This document shows, one piece after another, positions 27,796-34,534 of a stretch of DNA of 37,945 nt (its first letter is position 1; each line of letters opens with the position of its first letter). The position numbers and the translations under genes are program-made. Below the pieces are notes generated by a model. That model saw only the letters and a list, made by a program, of their open reading frames with translations, had not been told where the DNA came from and did not search any database. The stretch is from IMG/VR virus record IMGVR_UViG_3300033150_000421, positions 1 through 37,945 of that record. The stretch is one strand, 5' to 3'. The DNA comes from a virus.

Positions 27796-28406
27796 TTCAT
27801 TATCTCCTCGTATTGTTCTTTATTCATAACCACATAATGTCCCCGAACCCCCTGTAGCCAGTCGGGAAAGTCAAACAAATCTGTCTTAACCACCAATGAA
27901 GGGTAAAAGAACTGTAATCTGGTGTCTAAGAGGTCTGCGTTTGCTTTCCCCAGAGCTGTATAACCATTGGCATTACAAGTAATCCTTAAATTTTCCAATC
28001 TTAGCTCGGATGCTATCCTAAGTGCTTCCCAGACAGACCCCTCCGCACACTCCCCATCACTAATTAAAACATAACACAATCTATTACGATTGGCCAATGC
28101 CATACCTATTGCAACCGTTAATCCCATTCCAAGCGATCCAGTAGAACACCAGATACCATCTTTTATATCTCGGTTGGGGTGTGTACCATGTTTCTTGAAT
28201 AATTTTTCGGCGTCTTTTCCTTCATATTTTTCTAAAACCACATACAGCGCCAATCCCGCATGCCCATTACTTAAAATAAATGGCTCGTTCTTCTTCTTAA
28301 CCTTATATATAGCATCTATCAAATTCACCGAAGTCAAACAAGAACTAAGGTGTGATAGCTTTAGTTTATAACTAATCTCAATTATTCTTTTTTGTAGTTG
28401 ATTCAT
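27792..28406 (-). CDS. Transketolase N-terminal subunit (thiamine-diphosphate-binding)
   Basis: 204 residues. PFILSNGHAGLALYVVLEKY (NGH, His49), WCSTGSLGMGLTVAIGMALA, and the ThDP motif ISDGECAEGSVWEALR ending in CNANGY (Asp117 ... Asn145/147). The usual GDG is SDG here. With the C-terminal subunit it makes a complete active site. The gene overlaps the epimerase gene by 29 bases. The sugar it acts on cannot be told from sequence. Confidence 0.85.
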   Translation of the reverse strand: MNQLQKRIIEISYKLKLSHLSSCLTSVNLIDAIYKVKKKNEPFILSNGHAGLALYVVLEKYEGKDAEKLFKKHGTHPNRDIKDGIWCSTGSLGMGLTVAIGMALANRNRLCYVLISDGECAEGSVWEALRIASELRLENLRITCNANGYTALGKANADLLDTRLQFFYPSLVVKTDLFDFPDWLQGVRGHYVVMNKEQYEEIMK

Positions 28407-29169
28407 ATTCTTTTACCATTTCCTGTATCGACTGTTCAAGCGTCTTGCGCGGCAACCACCCATAACCCCTTGCTTTGTAGTTCAATGAAACCCATTTATT
28501 TGTGTCATAATCTCTCATTTTATCCACAACGTTGATGTTTGCTTTCTTGCCCGTAACTTCTTGAATAATATCTAGTATTGTTTGGTTCGATACTTGTTTG
28601 CCCGTTCCCAATTCAAAAATTCCCCTAGCTGAACGTGAGGATAAGTTAATAATCCCGTCAACCACATCAGACACATCAATAAAATCATGTGCGGGTTCGG
28701 GTACAAAGTTTACTAATTCATTCTCCATGCAGGAACGGATTAAAGTTGGAATCAAATGTTCTTTCTGTTCTCCTACACCTGTGATTGAAAAAGGTCTTAT
28801 TATGCAAACAGGAAGATTGTATTTTTCCATATAGGATAATAGAATTTCTTCTGCCGCCTTTTTGCTTCTTGAATACATTGTTTGTCTTGGCAATCTAACC
28901 GAAGAAGTGCTAATAAACACAAAAGACTTAAAATCCCTCTCCATCGTTTCAAGAATGTGAATTAAATCCAATATGTTTGCTTGAAGTATTTTCTTGTCAT
29001 CATCGTGGAATGACATGTTGCCGTAAGTAGAAAGAAAAAAGAACCTCTCAAAAGGCTTTAACTTGATTGTTTTAATCTTTTCGTGGGGAATAGTAACAAA
29101 CTCATCCAACCTTTCTGTGAGGTGTTTTCCTATAAATCCTGACGCTCCTGTAATATAAGCCTTTTCCAT
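28378..29169 (-). CDS. NAD-dependent epimerase / reductase (extended SDR)
   Basis: 263 residues. Rossmann motif ITGASGFIG (6-14), serine region FISTSS near 85-90, catalytic YSRSKK (Tyr99, Lys103), then PVCIIRPFSITGVG, AHDFIDVSDVVDGI and GIFELGTGKQVSN. This is the usual order of NDP-sugar epimerases, dehydratases and reductases. It is the first gene of the cassette. The ATG is nine bases after the -10 of a dedicated promoter (29179-29207), so the mRNA is nearly leaderless. Confidence 0.85.
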   Translation of the reverse strand: MEKAYITGASGFIGKHLTERLDEFVTIPHEKIKTIKLKPFERFFFLSTYGNMSFHDDDKKILQANILDLIHILETMERDFKSFVFISTSSVRLPRQTMYSRSKKAAEEILLSYMEKYNLPVCIIRPFSITGVGEQKEHLIPTLIRSCMENELVNFVPEPAHDFIDVSDVVDGIINLSSRSARGIFELGTGKQVSNQTILDIIQEVTGKKANINVVDKMRDYDTNKWVSLNYKARGYGWLPRKTLEQSIQEMVKEYESTTKKNN

Positions 29170-29178
29170 CCTGTTTTG

Positions 29179-29207
29179 ATTTTATTATTTCTTTCGTTTC
29201 TTGTCAA
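29179..29207 (-). promoter_or_regulatory. Promoter of the glycan cassette
   Basis: -35 TTGACA at 29202-29207, 17-base spacer, -10 TAAAAT at 29179-29184, ATG of the epimerase gene nine bases later. It overlaps the 3' end of the preceding small gene. With the terminator at 21022-21051 it bounds the cassette as one transcription unit. Confidence 0.8.
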
Positions 29208-29343
29208 CTTCTAACTCATCCACCATCTTTGACATTTTATTTATCAACTCTCTTAATGATTCGGCTTGTTTACTTACCAATGGAACATTAACTTGACTTA
29301 CGATGTTGATTAAAGTTATTAACTCGTCTTTTGTTAATTTCAT
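29185..29343 (-). CDS. 52-residue helical protein
   Basis: MKLTKDELITLINIVSQVNV, then PLVSKQAESLRELINKMSKM and VDELEVDKKRKK. Helical hairpin or coiled coil with a basic tail. A strong Shine-Dalgarno GGGAGGTGATAGC precedes the ATG. Similar small helical proteins are often encoded after tail fibre genes, but no function is known. Its end carries the promoter of the glycan cassette. Confidence 0.65.
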   Translation of the reverse strand: MKLTKDELITLINIVSQVNVPLVSKQAESLRELINKMSKMVDELEVDKKRKK

Positions 29344-29355
29344 GCTATCACCTCC

Positions 29356-29592
29356 CTAATCTAAAACAATTTCCTCTCGACCTTTTTCTATTGTAGCATC
29401 TCTCGTTGCATTTGTCGCTTGTTCAACCTCATAAGAAATAACTGCATTTTTAATAATTGTATATAACATTCTTTTAGCAAAGTGAGCTTTTGTTTCACTC
29501 TTTGCTTTACGAGTATCATAATCATATTTAGCACAAAAAGCATTTATTATTCGGTCTTTTTGAGCATCTGGTATTTCAAGTGAAATTATCAT
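29356..29592 (-). CDS. 78-residue hypothetical protein
   Basis: MIISLEIPDAQKDRIINAFC, then AKYDYDTRKAKSETKAHFAK and an acidic end. The start SLEIPDAQKDRIINAFC with a following helix, RMLYTIIKNAVISYEVEQA, resembles small phage proteins that follow tail-fibre genes. Function unknown. Shine-Dalgarno GAGGGGGTGGT is strong. Located between the fibre gene and the glycan cassette. Confidence 0.7.
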   Translation of the reverse strand: MIISLEIPDAQKDRIINAFCAKYDYDTRKAKSETKAHFAKRMLYTIIKNAVISYEVEQATNATRDATIEKGREEIVLD

Positions 29593-29604
29593 ATTACCAC
29601 CCCC

Positions 29605-31152
29605 TCAATTTTTATATTCCATAAAACCTTGATACAAACTTATGGTATTAGCTGCTTTAGCACTCCCCCATTCTGCTGTAACTGTTATATCCATATTTGC
29701 TGTGGTATCTATTTCCATAATACCAATAAGTATAGTATCAACATCATCTATTTGTAAATGTATGTGCATTGCTCTATTACCATTTTCACCTATTGTTCTC
29801 TGACAGGCATTACCATCTACATGCCAATAAGCACCATCTAATGCTTTGGTGGATGGTTCTAGCTTAACCTTTTCAACACCATTTATTTTAACTCTTAATA
29901 TAATCTGGTCATCAGCGGATGCAGAACCGCCATTTGAAACAACACCGTCTGCATGAAATTTGAATACATTTCCAGCTTCTAAACTATTTGCAGCCATTTC
30001 AGCAGTCCACATAGTCGTTTCAACTGTTGTGTTTTCAACCGTAACTGTTTCAACTGCTACATCTGAAGTTCTGTCTATTACCTTTTGTTTATTATTATTA
30101 GTTATGTAAAACTTACCGTCATATTCGATTGTTCCTGCTTCTGGTGTCCCCAAGAGAGTACCTTCTGTAAATTTGAGTGGTGCAGTTGAAGCGGTAGCTG
30201 TTCCTGCTGGTAAATGCAATCGTGCTGTTGGTGAACTTGTATCTATACCGATATTTTCTGCTCCACCATCTATGAAAAATAAATGAGTATCGGTATTTCC
30301 CTCCACCCTAAAATCCGTGTCTTTACCAAGTTCATTAAATACAGCCCCACCCAAAGAATTAAGTAAAATTACATCTCTATTCCAAAGGTCGGTAACTGTA
30401 AAATTCCACGTATCAACATCCGCCGCACCTAATTTCATATGAATATCTCCAGCCGAAGTTCCAGCCATCATCCATACTCCTGTTCCTGATGCTCCAGCAC
30501 CATCAAACCACCAAGCAACTCCTTGCCACGGACTATTCGCTTCTTGGATAAATAACGCATGACTCTCATCTAATGCATTTTCCAAAGTAACCCTTCCATT
30601 AGCATTAGTTAAATATAAATTATCATAATCTGCCCTAATCGAAACAGTGTTCGCAGGAGTACCATTTGATTGTTGCCAAAGCAAAATTGTTCCAAGAGAG
30701 GTAATTGCTGCTAATTGACTATCATCACTCTTTTGTATTTCTAAGATGTTGGCGGTTTGGGTAGAGTTGGCTTGGACTATGAGTTGTTGGTCATCTGTTG
30801 AACCGTCTATCATTAGTTTGGCTGTGGGGTTGGTTGTTCCAATCCCCACCCTTCCATTAGTAGTATCTACATTAAATACTGGGGTAGTATCTGCTTGTTG
30901 AATTTGAAAGAAGGTAGTACTGTTTGTACCAATCATAGTATCACCTGTTACATTTACATAACGGGTATCTAGGGCTGTGGTATCCAGTTGAATTTCCCCA
31001 TCACTATTGGTTTTTAGCCTTCGAAGTGCTGACCCATCATATCCAACTAATTCAACTGCTAATATATCAAAGTCCTCATCATAACTTGCTACAAGTACAT
31101 CCTGAGGCTTCCTTTTAGTTTGTGATTTATTCTGTGCATAAGGAACTGTCAT
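29605..31152 (-). CDS. Tail fibre / appendage protein
   Basis: 515 residues. The N-terminal domain (about 10-50, QTKRKPQDVLVASYDEDFDI, LAVELVGYDGSALRRL) is probably the particle-attachment part, since the small gene upstream encodes nearly the same domain alone. The shaft has beta-helix-type repeats such as VDTTNGRVGIGTTNPTAKLM and ENIGIDTSSPTARLHL, typical of trimeric fibres. The C-terminal about 140 residues (VAVETVTVENTTVETTMWTA and onward) look like a beta-sandwich tip. No S74 peptidase chaperone end is visible. Start overlaps the upstream stop (CTATGA). Confidence 0.75.
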   Translation of the reverse strand: MTVPYAQNKSQTKRKPQDVLVASYDEDFDILAVELVGYDGSALRRLKTNSDGEIQLDTTALDTRYVNVTGDTMIGTNSTTFFQIQQADTTPVFNVDTTNGRVGIGTTNPTAKLMIDGSTDDQQLIVQANSTQTANILEIQKSDDSQLAAITSLGTILLWQQSNGTPANTVSIRADYDNLYLTNANGRVTLENALDESHALFIQEANSPWQGVAWWFDGAGASGTGVWMMAGTSAGDIHMKLGAADVDTWNFTVTDLWNRDVILLNSLGGAVFNELGKDTDFRVEGNTDTHLFFIDGGAENIGIDTSSPTARLHLPAGTATASTAPLKFTEGTLLGTPEAGTIEYDGKFYITNNNKQKVIDRTSDVAVETVTVENTTVETTMWTAEMAANSLEAGNVFKFHADGVVSNGGSASADDQIILRVKINGVEKVKLEPSTKALDGAYWHVDGNACQRTIGENGNRAMHIHLQIDDVDTILIGIMEIDTTANMDITVTAEWGSAKAANTISLYQGFMEYKN

Positions 31153-31319
31153 AGTGCCACCTTTAACTTCCCTTCTGATGTAACGGCTATCCGTTGTAGG
31201 TTGGTTCCATCATAACCGATTATTTCCACCGCTAATATGTTAAAATCTTCATCATAACTTTTAACATACACGTCTTGTGGTTTTCTCTTTGTTTGGCTTT
31301 TTGATTTAGTTATTGCCAT
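31149..31319 (-). CDS. 56-residue stand-alone copy of the fibre N-terminal domain
   Basis: Begins MAITKSKSQTKRKPQDVYVK, then SYDEDFNILAVEIIGYDGTN and LQRIAVTSEGKLKVAL. It aligns with residues 8 on of the 515-residue fibre, sharing QTKRKPQDV, SYDEDF, ILAVE and GYDG. Both genes overlap (CTATGA), so they are translated together. Either a tandem duplication whose fibre part was lost, or a separate adaptor subunit that docks like the fibre. The start overlaps the preceding gene by 14 bases. Confidence 0.8.
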   Translation of the reverse strand: MAITKSKSQTKRKPQDVYVKSYDEDFNILAVEIIGYDGTNLQRIAVTSEGKLKVAL

Positions 31320-31731
31320 ACTTAGCAAAATCCTTTCTAATTCCTTCTGCTTCCTGTAAAAACTTAATATGAGCGGTTATGGTTGCCACTTTAACTATTG
31401 GTCTTGTTTCATCCTTCACGTTTGTTAGTTTTTCCATTTTCTTTAATTCTTTTTTGATTGCTTCTTGGTTGTTTGCCCATTCACCAGATTTTATTTTCTT
31501 CTGTATATAGCCTTCGATTATATTAACTTCCTTTTCAAATCCACCCATTCCCTCATCCCAGTATTTACCTAATTTAAAGTAATCTACTGTGTATGGATGC
31601 CCCTTGTCGGCTTCATAATCCATATATGGAACTTCCACGTTCGTAACTGATTGTGCGGGCGGTGTTTTACCTTCCCCAACTCTTTCGGGTTTAGTTGATT
31701 CCGATTTTGTTCTAAATGCTACATCTGCCAT
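31306..31731 (-). CDS. Structural-module hypothetical protein
   Basis: 141 residues. A disordered N-terminus (RTKSESTKPERVGEGKTPPA), then MDYEADKGHPYTVDYFKLGK and a helical C-terminal half (IIEGYIQKKIKSGEWANNQE, MEKLTNVKDETRPIVKVATI). Position after the major capsid gene suggests a head completion or decoration role, but no family is recognised. The ATG overlaps the upstream stop region by 13 bases. Confidence 0.6.
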   Translation of the reverse strand: MADVAFRTKSESTKPERVGEGKTPPAQSVTNVEVPYMDYEADKGHPYTVDYFKLGKYWDEGMGGFEKEVNIIEGYIQKKIKSGEWANNQEAIKKELKKMEKLTNVKDETRPIVKVATITAHIKFLQEAEGIRKDFAKYGNN

Positions 31732-32003
31732 GGTAATTTATCAAAGAAAAAGAATGTTCTTCCTATTCCCATATTTTTATCCCTCTTTTTGGCCAATCTC
31801 TCCTGTATATCTCTTACGTTTCCTTTTCTGTTTCTCCTAGCTTCTCTTACTAAAGATTTCCTTGCATCCCTCAAATATCCATCGTGTTGTTCCTCACGAA
31901 TAGTCCTCTCAACCTTCCTGATATTATGTAATGTTTCTTTATCAGGTGCGGTTTTACGAGCTTTCTCTAATTCTTTTATGTCTGCTATGCGTCCTTCATC
32001 CAT
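31719..32003 (-). CDS. Basic helical protein downstream of the capsid gene
   Basis: 94 residues from the ATG at 32001-32003. A longer in-frame GTG start at 32066 would translate through a highly structured region (32008-32060) and is disfavoured. Sequence MDEGRIADIKELEKARKTAP, then NIRKVERTIREEQHDGYLRD, then a very basic stretch (REARRNRKGNVRDI). Helical, probably RNA- or DNA-binding, or a head-completion protein. Function unknown. Confidence 0.55.
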   Translation of the reverse strand: MDEGRIADIKELEKARKTAPDKETLHNIRKVERTIREEQHDGYLRDARKSLVREARRNRKGNVRDIQERLAKKRDKNMGIGRTFFFFDKLPWQM

Positions 32004-32007
32004 ATAA

Positions 32008-32060
32008 GTTGTTATTTCTGTGTTCGGCTCCTTCACAGAAATGAAAAGAGCCGAAACAAC
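32008..32060 (-). promoter_or_regulatory. Overlapping, mutually exclusive hairpins after the capsid gene
   Basis: Three inverted repeats share this 53-base stretch. A: TTCGGCTC / GAGCCGAA (32048-32055 and 32023-32030). B: ATTTCTGTG / CACAGAAAT (32034-32042 and 32014-32022). C: outer GTTGTT / AACAAC (32055-32060 and 32008-32013). A and B interleave, so they cannot both form fully. The sequence AAGGAG between the arms is partly hidden in A and open in B. No U-tract follows. Confidence 0.75.
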
Positions 32061-32069
32061 TCTCACGAC

Positions 32070-33029
32070 TTAGGTTGCCGTGAAACGACAAGTCATAACC
32101 CAATCTGAGTTAAGAATCTTGGTCGCATAACTCCCTGCCCAAGAGATTATAGAAATTCTCCCTGCTGGTGAGTTAGAGTCAACCACGTTGGGTAATATAT
32201 AGAGCTTGGGTTTGTCCTGAGCTAAATCATAGACTCCGAAAGCATTATCTCCGTGTACGTAAGTATAGAACCTTACAACTGCGGATGCTGCTACTGATGT
32301 TGCCTCTGTTCCAGACGAAACGTCCTTATTCAAAAGCCACCTAACACCAAGCAACTCTCCCATTTCACCCCTATATAAATCCTTCACATCAGAATACGTC
32401 TTAGCATTGAGCCAAGCTGTATCTGCCATCAGGTTTATCTTGGAGTATGGGTCGGTTTTACCAATGTAAAAACCGTCTTTATACTTCATTGCCTTATTCA
32501 GCTCCAAATCCCTAACAATCATCCTAATATCGCAAGCATCGAGCGTATCACCTGCTGCGATAGTAGTCACAGAATGATCATTTCCATAATAGGAAGTACC
32601 ATTTTGCAGTTCTGCTCTGGTGAGCCTGTTAAGGGTTTCACCCATGTTCTGACCTACTAACTCGATCTTCTCCTTCAAATTGCTGTCGATTGAAACCAAT
32701 GTAAGCAATTTAGAAGTATTAACAGTAAGACCATATTCTGACAAAGTCATAGATATGGTGCAAGCTGTAATAGCACAAGTTACAGGGTTTGATGCCTCTC
32801 CAAGAGGATCGGTTATCAAAGTCAATGGCTCATATCTAGTAAAATTAACCGTTCGGCCTTCATTTACCGGATGCGTCCTCTTTTGAGCACCTTCCTCAAG
32901 AATCCTCTCATACTCTGCACGAGCCAGAAAGACCTTTTCGTAATAGGTCGATACTTCGGCTGATATATGTGCCCCTGTGGTAATGTTGGCGTTTGCTGAG
33001 CCACTTATTCCACCTCCGACTACTGCCAT
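32070..33029 (-). CDS. Major capsid protein, N4-gp56 family
   Basis: 319 residues, the expected size. The N-terminus (SAEVSTYYEKVFLARAEYER) is followed by GAQKRTHPVNEGRTVNFTRY. Then come LTLITDPLGEASNPV, MTLSEYGLTVNTSKLLTLV, and LGVRWLLNKDVSSG with YTYVHGDNAFGVYDL near the C-terminus. This order is that of N4-gp56-type HK97-fold capsid proteins, which build the icosahedral shell. A strong Shine-Dalgarno AAGGAGGTGAT precedes the ATG. The scaffold gene is upstream and a complex RNA structure lies directly downstream. Confidence 0.9.
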   Translation of the reverse strand: MAVVGGGISGSANANITTGAHISAEVSTYYEKVFLARAEYERILEEGAQKRTHPVNEGRTVNFTRYEPLTLITDPLGEASNPVTCAITACTISMTLSEYGLTVNTSKLLTLVSIDSNLKEKIELVGQNMGETLNRLTRAELQNGTSYYGNDHSVTTIAAGDTLDACDIRMIVRDLELNKAMKYKDGFYIGKTDPYSKINLMADTAWLNAKTYSDVKDLYRGEMGELLGVRWLLNKDVSSGTEATSVAASAVVRFYTYVHGDNAFGVYDLAQDKPKLYILPNVVDSNSPAGRISIISWAGSYATKILNSDWVMTCRFTAT

Positions 33030-33071
33030 GTTTTTATCACCTCCTTCTAAGCAAAGACTTAGGTAGAGGCT

Positions 33072-33884
33072 TTAACCTTGAACTATTCCCAACTCTTTCT
33101 CTAGTTCTTCGATTGTCTTGTCCTCTGCCGATTTCTCACCTTTGCGGACAGAAGTTGGTTTTAGAGCGGATTGCGAAGACTGCTTTGCTATATCCTCCGT
33201 AACCTTACCAACTTCTTTTGTTACCGCCTGTTTATAAGGTTTCATCAGTTTAGCCACAAATTTCTTAACTGATGCGTTGTACGGATCGGCTTTTATATAA
33301 GCCTCCACCGCCTCGGTAACAGTTTCAGAAAGGTCTTTGTTAAAAGTATCACTCTCAGGATCAAGTTCAGGATACTTCCTGACTACTTCATTAGATTCTT
33401 GAGTAATTCTGCTAATAGCATCCTGTTGTTTTCCCCTCAGCTTTATTAAAGCATCAGTTCTTCGGATTTGATTTGCCTCTCTTACCTTCAATCTACGATC
33501 CAGTTCAAGAGCGTCTATCTCCTCCCCAGGTGCTACTAACGGTTGCTCAGGTGGCAGTGGTTGTGGCTGATAACCAGCCTGCGGTTCTACTGAACTTGTA
33601 AGTTCTGCTACCTTTTCCGCTAATGATTGAGCTTTTGCCTCTGCTTCCGCTCTGGCTTTCGCCTCTGCCTTAGCTTTAGCATTAAGCTCCCTAACCCTTT
33701 TAGAGTAACCCTTTCTGGGCTCTGTTTCAGTTACTTCTTCTTTGGTTTCCACTTCCCCCGTCGGTTCAGTATCTACTTCAGGTTCTGCAACTTCCTCAGG
33801 TTGTTTTTCTTCTGCTACTGGCGTGGTATCAGGGATGTTTTCCATCTCATCCTTTTCGTTTAACGCCTTTTTGTTTTTATCCAT
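33072..33884 (-). CDS. Scaffolding protein
   Basis: 270 residues from the ATG at 33882-33884, with the Shine-Dalgarno GGAGGAGGTG just upstream; an in-frame ATG at 33909-33911 has none. The N-terminal third is acidic and disordered (many Glu/Pro/Thr), the centre is a coiled coil of Ala/Lys/Glu (ELNAKAKAEAKARAEAEAKA), followed by a Pro-rich part and a helical C-terminus (KKFVAKLMKPYKQAVTKEVG). Composition, length and place directly upstream of the capsid gene are those of phage scaffolding proteins. Confidence 0.8.
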   Translation of the reverse strand: MDKNKKALNEKDEMENIPDTTPVAEEKQPEEVAEPEVDTEPTGEVETKEEVTETEPRKGYSKRVRELNAKAKAEAKARAEAEAKAQSLAEKVAELTSSVEPQAGYQPQPLPPEQPLVAPGEEIDALELDRRLKVREANQIRRTDALIKLRGKQQDAISRITQESNEVVRKYPELDPESDTFNKDLSETVTEAVEAYIKADPYNASVKKFVAKLMKPYKQAVTKEVGKVTEDIAKQSSQSALKPTSVRKGEKSAEDKTIEELEKELGIVQG

Positions 33885-33907
33885 GTTGTTCACCTCCTCC
33901 CAACCAT

Positions 33908-33991
33908 GCACGAGATTATAGTGTCGGCACGAGCTTACACTTTGAGCTTTAAAGGCTCAGGTGGTATAAACCATAAACCTATGACATATAC
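33908..33991 (-). promoter_or_regulatory. Structured intergenic region ahead of scaffold and capsid genes
   Basis: Minus strand, in order: a symmetric hairpin GGTATA-tgt-CATA-ggtt-TATG-gtt-TATACC (33962-33991), a second hairpin TGAGC-ctttaaa-GCTCA (33943-33959), then a perfect TATAAT (33915-33920) flanked by direct repeats CTCGTGC (33927-33933 and 33908-33914). No good -35 is visible at the usual distance. An activator-dependent late promoter is possible. Confidence 0.5.
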
Positions 33992-34001
33992 CCCTCAACC
34001 C

Positions 34002-34214
34002 TTAACGGTTTTTAAGTATCGGCATACCTTTTTTATCCAACCCAACCATAACTTTATCCATCCCGATATAAGTTGCGTGTTCCAATTCACAACTCTTACA
34101 CACCAAGTATGGGCCTTTTTGCCTCCACTCATGATGTTCGTTTGGGCGAAAGACAAAACTTGGATTGGTAAAGTCAAGTATTTCGGTTGCTTTTTCCTCA
34201 TTTTTCTTTTTCAT
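34002..34214 (-). CDS. Small Cys-motif protein of the head module
   Basis: 70 residues from the ATG at 34212-34214; a GTG at 34226 is an alternative. It contains FVFRPNEHHEWRQKGPYLVC and KSCELEHATYIGMDK, with a CxxC knuckle and several His, so a zinc-binding fold is likely. Similar short proteins occur between portal and scaffold genes of related phages; function unknown. Another frame of the same stretch is also open but gives an unstructured, unlikely sequence. Confidence 0.7.
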   Translation of the reverse strand: MKKKNEEKATEILDFTNPSFVFRPNEHHEWRQKGPYLVCKSCELEHATYIGMDKVMVGLDKKGMPILKNR

Positions 34215-34533
34215 CTGGTTTCTCACAAGCCTCTACCGCATCTTCAACTTTATTGAGAATCCTTTTAATCATATCTTTGGTTTGAGTAATCACAACTGAA
34301 TTCCTGCCTATCTCCTCAAAACTCATTCCTTGATCCATGGCTACTTTGTTAAGGTTCTCTAAATCTCCCAACATATTCTCTGCAAATTCCCTCAAAACCC
34401 TCCATCCCGCCGTTCTGGAAAGTGCATATAGGTGTCTTTCTTCTACTGTTGCTCCTTTCTTCTTTGCGTCCTCGTCCTTCTTAATTGAGGGCATGTTGGA
34501 TACAAAAAAATCTGGTTTTATTGCTTGTTTCAT
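34198..34533 (-). CDS. Hypothetical protein between portal and scaffold
   Basis: 111 residues: MKQAIKPDFFVSNMPSIKKD, then GATVEERHLYALSRTAGWRV and LREFAENMLGDLENLNKVAM with a helical C-terminus. Mostly helical and charged. The ATG is preceded by CAAGGAATATAGA, with AAGGA as ribosome site inside the portal stop region. Probably a minor head or chaperone-like protein; not recognised. Confidence 0.65.
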   Translation of the reverse strand: MKQAIKPDFFVSNMPSIKKDEDAKKKGATVEERHLYALSRTAGWRVLREFAENMLGDLENLNKVAMDQGMSFEEIGRNSVVITQTKDMIKRILNKVEDAVEACEKPDEKEK

Positions 34534-34534
34534 T

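Noticed and set aside
33995-34201. Open frame overlapping the Cys-motif protein, product starting MRKKQPKYLTLP
   Set aside because: The alternative frame at 34002-34214 has a structured, conserved-looking sequence with a CxxC motif, while this one is low in plausibility and has no ribosome site.
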